Origin: Halalkaliarchaeum desulfuricum
GTDB lineage: Archaea > Halobacteriota > Halobacteria > Halobacteriales > Haloferacaceae
Assembly: GCF_002952775.1 (NCBI RefSeq)
Contig: NZ_CP025066.1
Coordinates: forward strand, 1,054,001-1,118,000
Direction of reading: 5' to 3'
DNA length: 64,000 bases
Part shown: piece after piece, positions 8,654 through 17,237 of the stretch
Numbering within the stretch: position 1 is the stretch's first letter
Layout of the letters: every line of letters begins with the position of its first letter
The notes under the pieces: generated by a model
Databases searched by the model: none
What the model saw: only the letters and a program-made list of their open reading frames with translations
What the model was told of the DNA's origin: nothing
Program-made: the position numbers and the translations under genes

Positions 8654-9649
8654 TTATTCATCACCGTAGGTAACCCGCGGGTCGATGTACGCGTACGCGA
8701 TGTCGGTGATGATGACACCGATCACGAACGCGAACCCGAACATGAACGTCGTGCCCATGATGAGCTCGTAATCCAGGTTGTTGATCGCCGTAATGATGAG
8801 CCGGCCCATTCCCTGGATCTCGAAGACGGTCTCGATCAGCACCGACCCGCCGAGTGCCGTCGAGAGGCCGAGCCCGACGATCGTGATCACGGGCAGCTGT
8901 GCGACCTGAAACGCGTGTTTCCGGACGATAGTCGTCTCGGAGACGCCGTAGGCCCGGGCGAGTTTGACGTACTCGCCCTGTAGCGATTCGACCATCGATG
9001 ACCGCTCGATCCTGGTAATCTGGGCCATCTGGAGCGTCCCCAGCGCGATCATCGGCATGATCAGGTGATACAGCGACGTCCGGATCACCTGCAGTTGCGT
9101 CTCGGCACCCCTGACATCACCGGGAGCATCCCACGGCAAGGGGAGCCCCCGGGCGGGGAACCAGCCGAGGTGGAACGCGAAGACGATGATCAACATCAGC
9201 CCGATCCAGAACGACGGCGTCGAGACGCCGATCAGCGAGACGATCCGGGCGACGTGGTCGGTGGGCTTGTTCCGCCGCTTTGCCGAGATGACGCCCAGCG
9301 GGATCGCCGTCGCGATCGCGAACGCGAACGCCGAGACCGTGAGGTACAGCGTCACCGGCAGACGAAGCATAATCATTTCGATGACAGGACGATCGTAGTA
9401 GAGACTGTGTCCGAGATCGCCGACCATCACGCCCTGAAGGTACGTGAGATACCGCTCGTGGAGCGGTCGATCCAGCCCGTATTTGGCCTGGATGAGTTCG
9501 ACGCGTTCCTGTGCGGGTGACGGTCCCAACATGATCGAGACTGGATCTCCCGGAATCTGATTCGCCAGGAAGAACGTTATCGTGATGATTCCGATCAGGA
9601 CGGGAACTGCCTGCGCACACCGCCAGAGTGTGTAACGCAGGAGGCTCAC
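8654..9649 (-). CDS. dppB: Dipeptide-type ABC transporter permease, DppB type
   Basis: Membrane subunit of 331 residues with a GTG start at 9649. It opens with the DppB-typical LLRYTLWRCAQAVPVLIGI helix, has about six membrane segments, and a coupling loop EYVKLARAYGVSETTIVRKH. First gene of the dppBCDF block. A minus-strand box A (GGTATTTATCC near 9723-9733) lies about 80 nt upstream, so the membrane and ATPase genes may be transcribed separately from the binding protein gene. Confidence 0.87.
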   Translation of the reverse strand: MSLLRYTLWRCAQAVPVLIGIITITFFLANQIPGDPVSIMLGPSPAQERVELIQAKYGLDRPLHERYLTYLQGVMVGDLGHSLYYDRPVIEMIMLRLPVTLYLTVSAFAFAIATAIPLGVISAKRRNKPTDHVARIVSLIGVSTPSFWIGLMLIIVFAFHLGWFPARGLPLPWDAPGDVRGAETQLQVIRTSLYHLIMPMIALGTLQMAQITRIERSSMVESLQGEYVKLARAYGVSETTIVRKHAFQVAQLPVITIVGLGLSTALGGSVLIETVFEIQGMGRLIITAINNLDYELIMGTTFMFGFAFVIGVIITDIAYAYIDPRVTYGDE

Positions 9650-9757
9650 GGGTAATCACCGGTGTGAACAGAGGTCATGGCTCGTACTCGCAATCGCAAC
9701 TTGGAAAACCTCGCAAACGCAAGGATAAATACCCTTCGGGAAGTTTCGGTCGTTACG

Positions 9758-11413
9758 TTACTCGACCGAGACGTTGTTGTGCTCGCTGAAGACCCGCGTG
9801 ACACTGGAGATCGGGTGCGCGTGGTAGTCGTCGACGCGTCCGCTGATCCCGTAGGAGTTTTGCAGGTTGTACGCCGGCAAGTGGACGCGTTCCTCGAGGA
9901 GTTCGGTCGTCGCTTCGATGTACAGCTGGCGGCGCTCCTCGCGGTCGGCCGACTGCCGGGCCTCGGTGATCTTGTCGGACGCCTCGTCGTAGTCGTGGAA
10001 CGTCCCGTTGGTGACGCCTTCGACTTCCTGGGAGAGGAGGTGGTACGCGAACGCGTCGGGATCCGGACTCCCGGACCAGCCGAGCGTGTACATGTTGAAG
10101 TCCTCCTCGTCACCACTCTGGTACGCCTCGGTGAACGTCCCCCAGTCGAGACGCTGCACCTCGACGTTGTCGAAGCCGACGTTTTGCAGGCCGTCGCCGA
10201 TCGAGACACCGATCTGTTCGCGCATGTCGTCCGGCGGGACGATGATCCGCCAGTCGTAATCCCAGTCGACGCCGGCTTCCTCGAACAGGTCCTCGGCCGC
10301 GTCGAGGTCCCGGTCGTGTTCGATCTCCGCCCACTCGTCGATCGGGAAGTCCCACTCCTCGGAGATCGACAGCGGGTACGGGCTCACCTGGCGAACTCCG
10401 GCCGGTTCGACGAAGTTCTCGATCGCCTGATCCATCGAGAACACGTAGTCGACCGCCTCGCGGACGACCGGATCAGCGGTCGGTCCTTCGCCACAATTGA
10501 ACGCCAGATAGAAGTATCCGACACCCGGCTCCTCGTCGATCGTCGCGTCTTCGATACCGCGAACGGTTTCGTACAACTGAGGCGGAATCGTCTCGATGAT
10601 GTCGTTGTCACCCGTCTGGAGACTGGTGACGCGAGTCGTCTGTTCCTCGATGGGGTCGAACTCGATGCGTGCGATGTTCGGATAGCCGATCCGGTCGCCG
10701 TCCCAGTAGTCGTCCCAGCGCTCGACCGTTGCGAAGTCCTCTTGGTCCCAGTCGATAAGCCGGAACGGTCCGGAGCCGACGGGATCCACGTTGTAGGCGT
10801 CGCGATCGTCGGTACGGACGCTCTCGTTTACGACGTATCGCACCAATGTCGTTTCGAAGGCACCGTACGGGAACTCCAGGTCGAACTGAACCGTCGTTTC
10901 GTCGATGACCTCCGCACTTTCCACCATATCGACTTCCGCGGCGTTTTCGGTTTCCTCCTCGTAGGGAGCCCGCACCGTGTGGATGACGTCCTCCGCGGTG
11001 ACCGGATCGCCGTTCTGGAACTCAGCGTCGTCACGGATCGGGACGATAAATCGGGTTCCGTCGCGTTCGACCGTCGGTTGATCGCTCGCGATCTTCGGGT
11101 CGATCCCGACGCCGAGATCGTACTCGTATAACCCGTCATATAGCTGTCCGATAATCTGAACGGACGGGACGTCGTTCGCGACGATCGGGTCGAGATCGAG
11201 AGGGCCTTTGACCTGTGCGAAATATAGCTCCTGGTCCGGAAGCTCATCTCCTGGATCCGGGTCCTCGCCGTTCTCGCCGGGGTCATCCCCGTTGTCGTCG
11301 TCCGCCGGTTCGTCGCCGAGACAGCCGGCCAATCCGACTGCGCCGCCCGCGCCGACGTACTTCATTACGTCGCGCCGGGACCAGTCCTTAATGTGGGACA
11401 ATTTATCACTCAT
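9758..11413 (-). CDS. dppA: Periplasmic-type solute-binding lipoprotein of the dipeptide ABC importer
   Basis: Family 5 extracellular solute-binding protein, 551 residues from the ATG at 11413. The N terminus reads SRRDVMKYVGAGGAVGLAGC: a Tat twin-arginine motif followed by a lipobox GLAGC, so it is exported folded and anchored by a lipid at Cys. An Asp/Glu-rich linker follows. Core family motifs include NCGEGPTADPVVREAVDYV. A longer reading frame extends to 11650 but would bury the Tat signal. AT-rich AATATAAAAGG (11454-11464) lies about 45 nt upstream. The ligand is presumed peptide and is not shown by the sequence. Confidence 0.88.
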   Translation of the reverse strand: MSDKLSHIKDWSRRDVMKYVGAGGAVGLAGCLGDEPADDDNGDDPGENGEDPDPGDELPDQELYFAQVKGPLDLDPIVANDVPSVQIIGQLYDGLYEYDLGVGIDPKIASDQPTVERDGTRFIVPIRDDAEFQNGDPVTAEDVIHTVRAPYEEETENAAEVDMVESAEVIDETTVQFDLEFPYGAFETTLVRYVVNESVRTDDRDAYNVDPVGSGPFRLIDWDQEDFATVERWDDYWDGDRIGYPNIARIEFDPIEEQTTRVTSLQTGDNDIIETIPPQLYETVRGIEDATIDEEPGVGYFYLAFNCGEGPTADPVVREAVDYVFSMDQAIENFVEPAGVRQVSPYPLSISEEWDFPIDEWAEIEHDRDLDAAEDLFEEAGVDWDYDWRIIVPPDDMREQIGVSIGDGLQNVGFDNVEVQRLDWGTFTEAYQSGDEEDFNMYTLGWSGSPDPDAFAYHLLSQEVEGVTNGTFHDYDEASDKITEARQSADREERRQLYIEATTELLEERVHLPAYNLQNSYGISGRVDDYHAHPISSVTRVFSEHNNVSVE

Positions 11414-11626
11414 GGTTGATGGTATGCGATACCAAGCAGCTATTCCAAGTTCGAATATAAAAGGTTGTCGGTTCGTGCAAGACACAAATCGCGGGCTACG
11501 GAATGTCGACCCGTTTCCGTGTCGGTCATTCGACCGTTCAAACTGCCCAAAGTCGGGCAGTCGATCCGGGTGGTCGAACAACCGATCCGGAAGGCCCTTT
11601 TCAGTCGAGGACGAACCGACGGACAG

Positions 11627-11711
11627 GCGGGGGTGGCCGAGCCTGGCCAAAGGCGGCGGACTTAAGATCCGCTCTCGAAGGAGTTCGAGGGTTCGAATCC
11701 CTTCCCCCGCA
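11627..11711 (+). tRNA. tRNA-Leu (anticodon UAA)
   Basis: An 85-nt class II tRNA. The acceptor stem GCGGGGG pairs with CCCCCGC at 11704-11710, discriminator A. The anticodon stem GCGGA/TCCGC encloses CTTAAGA, anticodon TAA at 11663-11665. The long variable arm and T-arm GGGTTCGAATCCC confirm leucine identity. The CCA end is not encoded. Confidence 0.95.
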
Positions 11712-11804
11712 CTCTCACCTTCAGTTCACTGGTCGTCCGTGCCGCATCCGTCGCCAACCCACGAAGCGGCCGCTTCCCGAGTTACCGTCGGTCAAAAGGG
11801 GATA

Positions 11805-11925
11805 GAAGCGAACCCGCGCCGACTGAAAAACGGTCGGCGCGGGCACGCGCCGCCCTGAATGGTCCCCGCTGACGCTTCGGCCCTCCAAGCGAAGCGTCAC
11901 GGGATACTGGTAGCGGGCACAACTT
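11805..11925 (-). ncRNA. Candidate small structured RNA
   Basis: A 320-bp non-coding gap (11712-12032) contains two strong inverted repeats: CCCGCGCCGAC/GTCGGCGCGGG (11813-11843, 9-nt loop) and TGACGCTTCG/CGAAGCGTCA (11870-11899, 10-nt loop). On the minus strand a box A-like AATTTAAG (near 11923-11930) lies about 25-30 nt before the second hairpin, as if it drove a short transcript. The first hairpin's loop gives a T-run on the same strand, a possible end. No known RNA family is recognised. The hairpins could instead be terminators of the flanking genes. Confidence 0.35.
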
Positions 11926-11990
11926 AAATTTGCCGGGCGCGGCAGCAATTTTGGATACCGAGCCGACACTGAGGGGGTCGATCGCCGACC

Positions 11991-11997
11991 AAAAAAA
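11991..11997 (-). terminator. T-run terminator after the small zinc-finger gene
   Basis: Seven consecutive T on the minus strand, 36 nt past the stop of the gene ending at 12033. Oligo-T tracts are the main archaeal termination signal. Confidence 0.5.
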
Positions 11998-12032
11998 TGG
12001 GCCGCATGCGAAATCAGTCGCCTGTATCCTCG

Positions 12033-12218
12033 TCAGGCCGCACCCGGACGCCAGCCGCATACCGAGCACTCTGTCGACGATTCGTCGTTGAGTCCGCCAC
12101 ACTCCGGACACTGCTTTTTGTTATATGAGTACTCCCATCGTGTCTCCGAAATTTCGTGTCCGCGGTCCGAAAGGAATTCGTCGAACAGCTCGTCGTCGGC
12201 ACTCGGTGCAGAGGCCAT
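12033..12218 (-). CDS. Small zinc-finger protein (haloarchaeal, CPxCG type)
   Basis: A 61-residue protein starting MASAPSADDELFDEF. Two CxxC knuckles, CPECG and CSVCG, are spaced for one zinc ion; the N-terminal half is acidic. It resembles the HVO_0416-type family of haloarchaeal zinc micro-proteins as I recall them. The function is unknown; such proteins often act in RNA or protein contacts. The first in-frame ATG giving this compact form is chosen over an upstream extension that is hydrophobic and unlike the family. Divergent from pyrF. Confidence 0.75.
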   Translation of the reverse strand: MASAPSADDELFDEFLSDRGHEISETRWEYSYNKKQCPECGGLNDESSTECSVCGWRPGAA

Positions 12219-12308
12219 ACGTGTTACGATATACCACACCACTACTTCAACTTTGTGGGGGGCTCTCACAGCGGGGGAAACGGCCGGACGTATTCCGTCG
12301 AACCGGGG

Positions 12309-12318
12309 GCCTATTTAC
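12309..12318 (+). promoter_or_regulatory. Box A promoter of pyrF
   Basis: GCCTATTTAC lies about 27 nt before the pyrF ATG at 12341, consistent with a leaderless mRNA. Confidence 0.5.
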
Positions 12319-12340
12319 GGGCGGCTGTCGAGGAGTTCGT

Positions 12341-13186
12341 ATGAGTTTCTTCGAGGAACTCCGGGATCGTATCGAGGCAACCGACAGCGTCGTATCGGTG
12401 GGGCTGGATCCGGATCCGAACAGGCTTCCAGGACCGATGGCCGACCGCGACCTCCCCCGATTCGCGTTCAACCGGCGGATCATCGACGCGACACACGAAC
12501 ACGCCGCCTGCTACAAGCCGAACGCCGCCTTTTACGAGGGCGCGGAGGGCTGGCGAGCACTCAGAGAGACTGTCGCGTACGCGCACGGCAAAGGTGTTCC
12601 AGTGCTCCTGGACGCGAAACGGGCAGACATCGGAAACACGACGCGTCAGTACGCCTCCGTCCTCGAGTGGGTCGACGCGATAACCGTCAACCCGTATCTG
12701 GGCCGCGACTCGCTGCAGCCGTTCCTCGACCGGCACGACAGCGGGGTATTCGTGCTGTGTCGGACCTCCAACCCGGGCGGCGCGGACCTCCAGGATCTCG
12801 AACTCGAAACAGGGGAGCCACTGTATCGCCGGGTCGCCGCCCTCGCGGATCTCTGGAACGAAGGTGGCAACGTCGGGCTGGTCGTCGGTGCGACCGCTCC
12901 GGAGGAGTTGGAGACGCTCCGGAGGGAAGTGCCGGACCTGCCGTTTCTGGTTCCGGGGATCGGCGCACAGGGAGGCGACGCGGAAGCTGCAGTCGAACAC
13001 GGACTGGTGGATCGCGATGGGGTGGACGTCGGCCTCGTGAACTCCTCGCGGGGGATCATCTTTGCCGGCGAAGACGCCGTCAACGCGACGGGAGCAGACG
13101 TCACTGAGGCCGACCTGGATCGGTACGTCAAGGCAGCCGGCGACGCCGCGAAACGGCTCAAAAGGGTTCTCAATCGGTACCGGTAA
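12341..13186 (+). CDS. pyrF: Orotidine 5'-phosphate decarboxylase
   Basis: A 281-residue cytoplasmic TIM-barrel enzyme that decarboxylates OMP to UMP, the last step of pyrimidine synthesis. The catalytic D-K-D signature appears as LLDAKRADIGNT at about 89-100. SVGLDPDP near the N terminus and VPGIGAQGG near the C terminus supply substrate and phosphate contacts. Length and motif order match the longer, type 2 subfamily. The start follows a box A by 27 nt; a longer frame upstream is not supported. Confidence 0.93.
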   Translation: MSFFEELRDRIEATDSVVSVGLDPDPNRLPGPMADRDLPRFAFNRRIIDATHEHAACYKPNAAFYEGAEGWRALRETVAYAHGKGVPVLLDAKRADIGNTTRQYASVLEWVDAITVNPYLGRDSLQPFLDRHDSGVFVLCRTSNPGGADLQDLELETGEPLYRRVAALADLWNEGGNVGLVVGATAPEELETLRREVPDLPFLVPGIGAQGGDAEAAVEHGLVDRDGVDVGLVNSSRGIIFAGEDAVNATGADVTEADLDRYVKAAGDAAKRLKRVLNRYR

Positions 13187-13192
13187 AATACC

Positions 13193-13336
13193 TTACTGCG
13201 ACGTCCCGGCAGCGCAGTCTGTACAGACTCCCTCGACCGTCCGGAAGTGCTCTTCACAGACGAATTGTCCGCACAGCTGACAGGTGTGGCGGCCCGGACG
13301 GGACTCGCAGATCTGGCAGACTCCGCTGACGCTCAT
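13193..13336 (-). CDS. Small Cys-rich zinc-binding protein
   Basis: A 47-residue protein beginning MSVSGVCQICESRPGRH. Cys and His pairs are arranged as CxxC, CxxC, CxxH and CxxC, enough for two zinc ions in a B-box- or AN1-like cross-brace. It ends seven bases from the pyrF stop on the opposite strand. Upstream codons add a non-homologous-looking extension, so the internal ATG at 13336 is preferred. The function is unknown. Confidence 0.65.
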   Translation of the reverse strand: MSVSGVCQICESRPGRHTCQLCGQFVCEEHFRTVEGVCTDCAAGTSQ

Positions 13337-13436
13337 GTATCGGCGTACGCAGGCGGGAATCGTATACGTTCGGGTCTGGTGCCAACAGTTCACCTCACCA
13401 AAATCCGCCCGAGAACCTTACGGGGATCCGCCCCCA

Positions 13437-13937
13437 ATGGAACCTGTGCACCGGGAGACGATCGTCGTCGGGCTCGCTGCGGTCATGGGAGGAATGACTG
13501 CGTTCATGCTCGTGGTCGGAGTCGTCGTCTCCCCGTTCTTTTTCCTCCTGTCGGTGCCGTTCGGGGGCGCGACATACGTAATGTGGCAACATGCAACGGG
13601 CCGGCTCGTCTTCGATCGTGCTCGGACGAGGACAGCCGGCCGAGTGCGTTCCGGATCGGGAAATCCGGGCTTCGATCGGGAGCGACGAGCCGAACGGAAT
13701 CGAAAGCGAGCCCGCCAGTCGAACGGGACGACCGCGGGTGTCGGAGTGTCGGAGACGACCCGACCCTCGAAACGGGAGGCGTTCCGTACGCTCGAGATCG
13801 AACCGAACGCCTCGCCCGACACCATACGGCGTGCCTATCGGCGTCGTGTGAAGGAATCCCATCCCGACACCGACACCGGAAGTCGCGAGGAGTTCAAGCG
13901 CGTCAACCGCGCGTACGAACGGCTCCGCGAGGAGTGA
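13437..13937 (+). CDS. Membrane-anchored J-domain protein
   Basis: A 166-residue protein with two adjacent hydrophobic segments (about 8-30 and 32-52), a basic linker (about 60-110) and a C-terminal J domain (about 115-166) with the invariant HPD in RRVKESHPDTDTG. J domains stimulate Hsp70 ATPase activity, so it probably recruits DnaK to the cytoplasmic face of the membrane. It lacks the zinc-finger and substrate-binding parts of classical DnaJ. The start is the ATG at 13437. Confidence 0.8.
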   Translation: MEPVHRETIVVGLAAVMGGMTAFMLVVGVVVSPFFFLLSVPFGGATYVMWQHATGRLVFDRARTRTAGRVRSGSGNPGFDRERRAERNRKRARQSNGTTAGVGVSETTRPSKREAFRTLEIEPNASPDTIRRAYRRRVKESHPDTDTGSREEFKRVNRAYERLREE

Positions 13938-13986
13938 CCCTCGGTGCTGAGCGAAGAGAGACGCTCGGCAGCTCGACGCGAGGGTC
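13936..13986. terminator. Nested inverted repeat between J-protein gene and menD
   Basis: GACCCTCG (13936-13943) pairs with CGAGGGTC (13979-13986) and TGCTGAGCG (13945-13953) with CGCTCGGCA (13962-13970). It starts inside the J-protein stop codon and sits between two convergent genes, so a two-way terminator or mRNA end-structure is likely. Confidence 0.55.
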
Positions 13987-13995
13987 GGCGTGGGG

Positions 13996-15855
13996 CTACT
14001 GGGTCTGCGTTTCTTGTGCCACCCGTTCGAGCACAGTCGCTTCGAGAGCCTCTCGCGCCCGGTGTCCCGCGTTCGCGTCCGTCCGGAGTTCGACCACGTG
14101 AGACCCCTCGCCGTCGATCGCCCCGGACAGGCGATCCCGGAACGTCTGTCGGGGGGTCTCGAGGGCGCTTTCGGGTCTCGCGTCGACGCGGGCAAACGAG
14201 AAGCCATACAGCTCCTCGCTGGGTTCGAAATCCAGCCCGTGTGGGGTTTTGAACTGCCGGGTGAACGGCGGGTCGAACCGCTCGATCGGGAGCTTGTGGA
14301 AGATCCCGCCGCCGTCGTTGTTGACGAGCACGAACGTCGCGTCGATCCCACACCGATCGAGCGCCAGCAGCCCGTTCATGTCGTGATAGAACGCCAGGTC
14401 GCCGAGTACGCAGATCAACTCGTCGGTCGTCCCGCTGCCGGCACCCAGTGCCGTCGAGGCAATGCCGTCGATGCCCGAGACGCCCCGATTTCCGAGCATC
14501 GTGACGGCACTCGTGTCGGCGGCCGCGAAACGGTCGGCGTCCCGGACCGGCATGGAGTTGGACACGAACACCGTCGCGGGATCGGGCGCGAGATCGACGA
14601 CGTCCGCGAGCACCCAGCCTTCGTAGAGCGCTCTCCCCTGCATCCCGTCCCCACGGTCGATCCACTTTCGGGCCTCCTCGAAGTGGATCCGGTCGGCCGT
14701 CTCCCAGCGGCGACGCCACTGCTCGGCTGTGGAGGATCGGCCCCGCACCACCTCCGAGAGACGGGCGCACAGACGGGAGGGGTCGGCGACGACGAGGTCG
14801 GTCGCGGAAAACTCCGCCTCCCGCCATTCACCGGCGGGATCGACCACGTACTGATCTGCACCGGTCCGGGCGAGATACTCCCGTAGCGGTTTCGACGTCG
14901 GAGAGGCGCCGAGTCGGAGCACGACCTCCGGTGCCGGCCAGTCGTCAACCGGGCCGGCCGGCGCGTCGTCGGGGTCGACAGTCAGGTAGCCGTCGTACCC
15001 CGAAATCACCGGCGCAACCCGTACGTGGCCGCCGAACCGGAGCCCGGAGAGCGGATCAGCGAGGATCGGATAGCCAGTCGCATGCGACAGCGCGACGATC
15101 GATTCGCGGTCGAATCTCGGCGGGTCCGCGGGCCCGGCCACGATGAGCCCACGTTCGGCCTCGAGATCGTCGGCCAACCGCCGGAGCCTTCCGTCGTCGA
15201 GTTCGGGCGTCCCGGGCATTCGGTCGACGAACGGTTCGGTAGTCGATTGAGACGGTCGTCGCCCCTCCGCAGCAACGGGATCCAGGTCGTCGGGTACGTC
15301 GCCCTCGACTGCGGTCGGTTCGAGCGGTTTCGCGAACGGCACGTTGAGGTGAACCGGTCCGGCGGGCGTCCCTTCCGCCGCCGAGAGCGCCCTGGCGACG
15401 GTGGTCCGGAGCGATCTAAGTTTCCTGGGGGCGGCTTCCGGTTCCGGGAGGTCCTTGTAGTACCGAACCGCACCCCCGTAGAGCTTCTCCTGATCGACTG
15501 TCTGGTTCGCGCCGGAGTCGCGCAGTTCCGGCGGCCGGTCCGCAGTGAGCGCCAGCAACGGCACGCGGGCGCGATCCGCCTCGAGCACCGCCGGATGGAA
15601 GTTCGCCGCCGCGGTTCCGGAGGTACACACGATCGGCGTCACCCGGCCGGTTCGACGCGCGCGTCCGAGGGCGAAAAACGCCGAGGAACGTTCATCGAGG
15701 TGAGAGAAGACGTGGACGTCGTCGTGGGTCGCGAACGCGACGGCAAGCGGCGTCGATCGGCTGCCCGGCGTGAGGCAGGCGGCGTCGACGCCCGCGGCCA
15801 CGAGCTCCTCGACGATCGCCTGGGCCCACAGCGCGTTTCGGTTCGGCGCGGTCAT
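13996..15855 (-). CDS. menD: 2-succinyl-5-enolpyruvyl-6-hydroxy-3-cyclohexene-1-carboxylate synthase
   Basis: A 619-residue thiamine-diphosphate enzyme. It joins isochorismate and 2-oxoglutarate in menaquinone synthesis. The N-terminal domain reads PGSRSTPLAVAF and has an early HLDERSSAFFALG; CTSGTAAANFHPAV follows. The C-terminal ThDP domain has GNRGVSGIDGIAS and GDLAFYHDMNGL with the VNNDGGGIFHKLP cofactor motif. The start at 15855 (MTAPNRNAL) matches the family N terminus; a longer Ser-rich extension to 16239 is unlikely. No other men gene adjoins; menB is about 28 kb away. Confidence 0.93.
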   Translation of the reverse strand: MTAPNRNALWAQAIVEELVAAGVDAACLTPGSRSTPLAVAFATHDDVHVFSHLDERSSAFFALGRARRTGRVTPIVCTSGTAAANFHPAVLEADRARVPLLALTADRPPELRDSGANQTVDQEKLYGGAVRYYKDLPEPEAAPRKLRSLRTTVARALSAAEGTPAGPVHLNVPFAKPLEPTAVEGDVPDDLDPVAAEGRRPSQSTTEPFVDRMPGTPELDDGRLRRLADDLEAERGLIVAGPADPPRFDRESIVALSHATGYPILADPLSGLRFGGHVRVAPVISGYDGYLTVDPDDAPAGPVDDWPAPEVVLRLGASPTSKPLREYLARTGADQYVVDPAGEWREAEFSATDLVVADPSRLCARLSEVVRGRSSTAEQWRRRWETADRIHFEEARKWIDRGDGMQGRALYEGWVLADVVDLAPDPATVFVSNSMPVRDADRFAAADTSAVTMLGNRGVSGIDGIASTALGAGSGTTDELICVLGDLAFYHDMNGLLALDRCGIDATFVLVNNDGGGIFHKLPIERFDPPFTRQFKTPHGLDFEPSEELYGFSFARVDARPESALETPRQTFRDRLSGAIDGEGSHVVELRTDANAGHRAREALEATVLERVAQETQTQ

Positions 15856-15902
15856 GCCGCGTAGTTTGTCGCTACCCGTGAAATAGGTCGGCGGTTTCTG
15901 AA

Positions 15903-15912
15903 CTCTTAAGCC
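15903..15912 (+). promoter_or_regulatory. Box A promoter of grpE
   Basis: CTCTTAAGCC lies about 27 nt before the grpE ATG at 15935, in the short divergent gap shared with menD. Confidence 0.5.
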
Positions 15913-15934
15913 GAGCCGTCCGTATCCTTCGAAC

Positions 15935-16822
15935 ATGACCGAGCAAGCCGGCGACGATACCCGGGAGACCGACGCGGCGTCGACGTCGACGGACGCGGCT
16001 GAGGGTTCGACCGCGGAGGGTTCGACCGCGGAGGATTCTACCACGACGGACTCGGCGGATGGAGCTGTCGGTGACCGCAAGCCGGAGTTCGTCGAGCGAG
16101 TGGCCGCACACGACGAGGAGCTCGCGGAGGCCGTCGAAGAGCGGATCAGCGAACTGGAAGAGAGAGTCGAAACGCTCGAATCGGAGCTCGAGGAGAAATC
16201 CGAGGAGGTCGACGACCTGGTGAGCCGGCTGAAACGCAAACAGGCCGACTTTCAGAACTTCAAGAAACGGCAGAAGAAAAAGCAATCGCAGCTCCGCGAA
16301 CGGGCGACCGAGGAGCTTGTCGAACGGCTCCTTCCGGTTCGGGATAACCTCATGCGTGCCCTAAAACAGGACGAGGACGCCGACATCCGCCCCGGCGTCG
16401 AGTCCACACTGGAACAGTTCGACGACGTACTCGACGAGGAGAACGTCGAGGTGATCGACCCGGACCCGGGCGAGGAAATCGACCCCCAGCGCCACGAGGT
16501 AATGTTGAAAGTCGATTCGGAGGAACCCGAAGACACCATCGCCGAACTGTACCAGCCGGGCTACGAGATGGGTGAACGGGTACTCCGTGCGGCACAGGTG
16601 ACCGTGAGCAACGGCACCGACAGCGAGAAAGGAGACGACGGGACTGACGGTTCAGGCGACGACGAGCACGACGAAACAGGCGACATCGAGGAGAACGGCG
16701 ACGAGAAGAACGGCGACGAGAAGAACGGCAACAGGGATACCGCCGACGGAGACACCACCGACGAATCCGACCCGAAGTCGGCCGAGGGAGCCGAAGGCAA
16801 AGACATCGACAGGGAGGAGTGA
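15935..16822 (+). CDS. grpE: GrpE nucleotide exchange factor for DnaK
   Basis: A 295-residue protein. It has an acidic Ser/Thr-rich head with a repeated GSTAEGSTAED stretch (about 20-40), a long coiled coil (about 60-115), and the GrpE core with KRKQADFQNFKKRQ and LLPVRDNLMRAL. The beta domain ends GYEMGERVLRAAQVTVS. It would exchange ADP for ATP on DnaK. The last 80 residues are an unusual low-complexity acidic tail with DEKNGDEKNG repeats, probably a salt adaptation. dnaK is not in the window, though haloarchaeal grpE is commonly next to dnaK. Confidence 0.9.
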   Translation: MTEQAGDDTRETDAASTSTDAAEGSTAEGSTAEDSTTTDSADGAVGDRKPEFVERVAAHDEELAEAVEERISELEERVETLESELEEKSEEVDDLVSRLKRKQADFQNFKKRQKKKQSQLRERATEELVERLLPVRDNLMRALKQDEDADIRPGVESTLEQFDDVLDEENVEVIDPDPGEEIDPQRHEVMLKVDSEEPEDTIAELYQPGYEMGERVLRAAQVTVSNGTDSEKGDDGTDGSGDDEHDETGDIEENGDEKNGDEKNGNRDTADGDTTDESDPKSAEGAEGKDIDREE

Positions 16823-16845
16823 GAGGGACCAAGCTCCCGCCATCC

Positions 16846-17148
16846 ATGCCCCGTGACAACCGCGAGCCACGGGCGCGACGTCGCTGCTTCGCCTGCGGCG
16901 AGCCGATTTCTCGAGGTACCAAAACGTGCCCACACTGCGAGGAGGTCCAGCCGTCGGGAGTGCTGTCGATCGTGCTTGCAACTGTCGGGGTGTTCACCTT
17001 CCTGATCGGATTTCTCGTCGGAACCTTCTCGATCGGGATGAGCAGCATCGTCGGGTTCGTGATCGCGATCGTCGGTCTCGCGCTCGCGGTGGGGTCGTAC
17101 AGCCGCTATCTCGACATCCAGGCGGCCAAACGCGGGCGTCCACGGTGA
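16846..17148 (+). CDS. Zinc-ribbon membrane protein
   Basis: A 100-residue protein starting MPRDNREPRARRR. An N-terminal zinc ribbon (CFACGEP ... CPHCEE, about 11-33) is followed by two hydrophobic helices (about 38-60 and 65-85) and a basic end. The ATG at 16846, 24 nt after the grpE stop, is preferred to a GTG overlapping grpE. It may be co-transcribed with grpE. The function is unknown. Confidence 0.7.
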   Translation: MPRDNREPRARRRCFACGEPISRGTKTCPHCEEVQPSGVLSIVLATVGVFTFLIGFLVGTFSIGMSSIVGFVIAIVGLALAVGSYSRYLDIQAAKRGRPR

Positions 17149-17237
17149 GGGAAAACGGACGGACGGGGGGCGTCTACAGGCTGCAAGCGAGGGATCCGTC
17201 CGCCGACTTTTATAGGAAGCCAGGTGAACACGTACGT

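Noticed and set aside
15856-16239. N-terminal extension of menD
   Set aside because: It is Ser-rich, overlaps grpE on the other strand, and the family start is at 15855.
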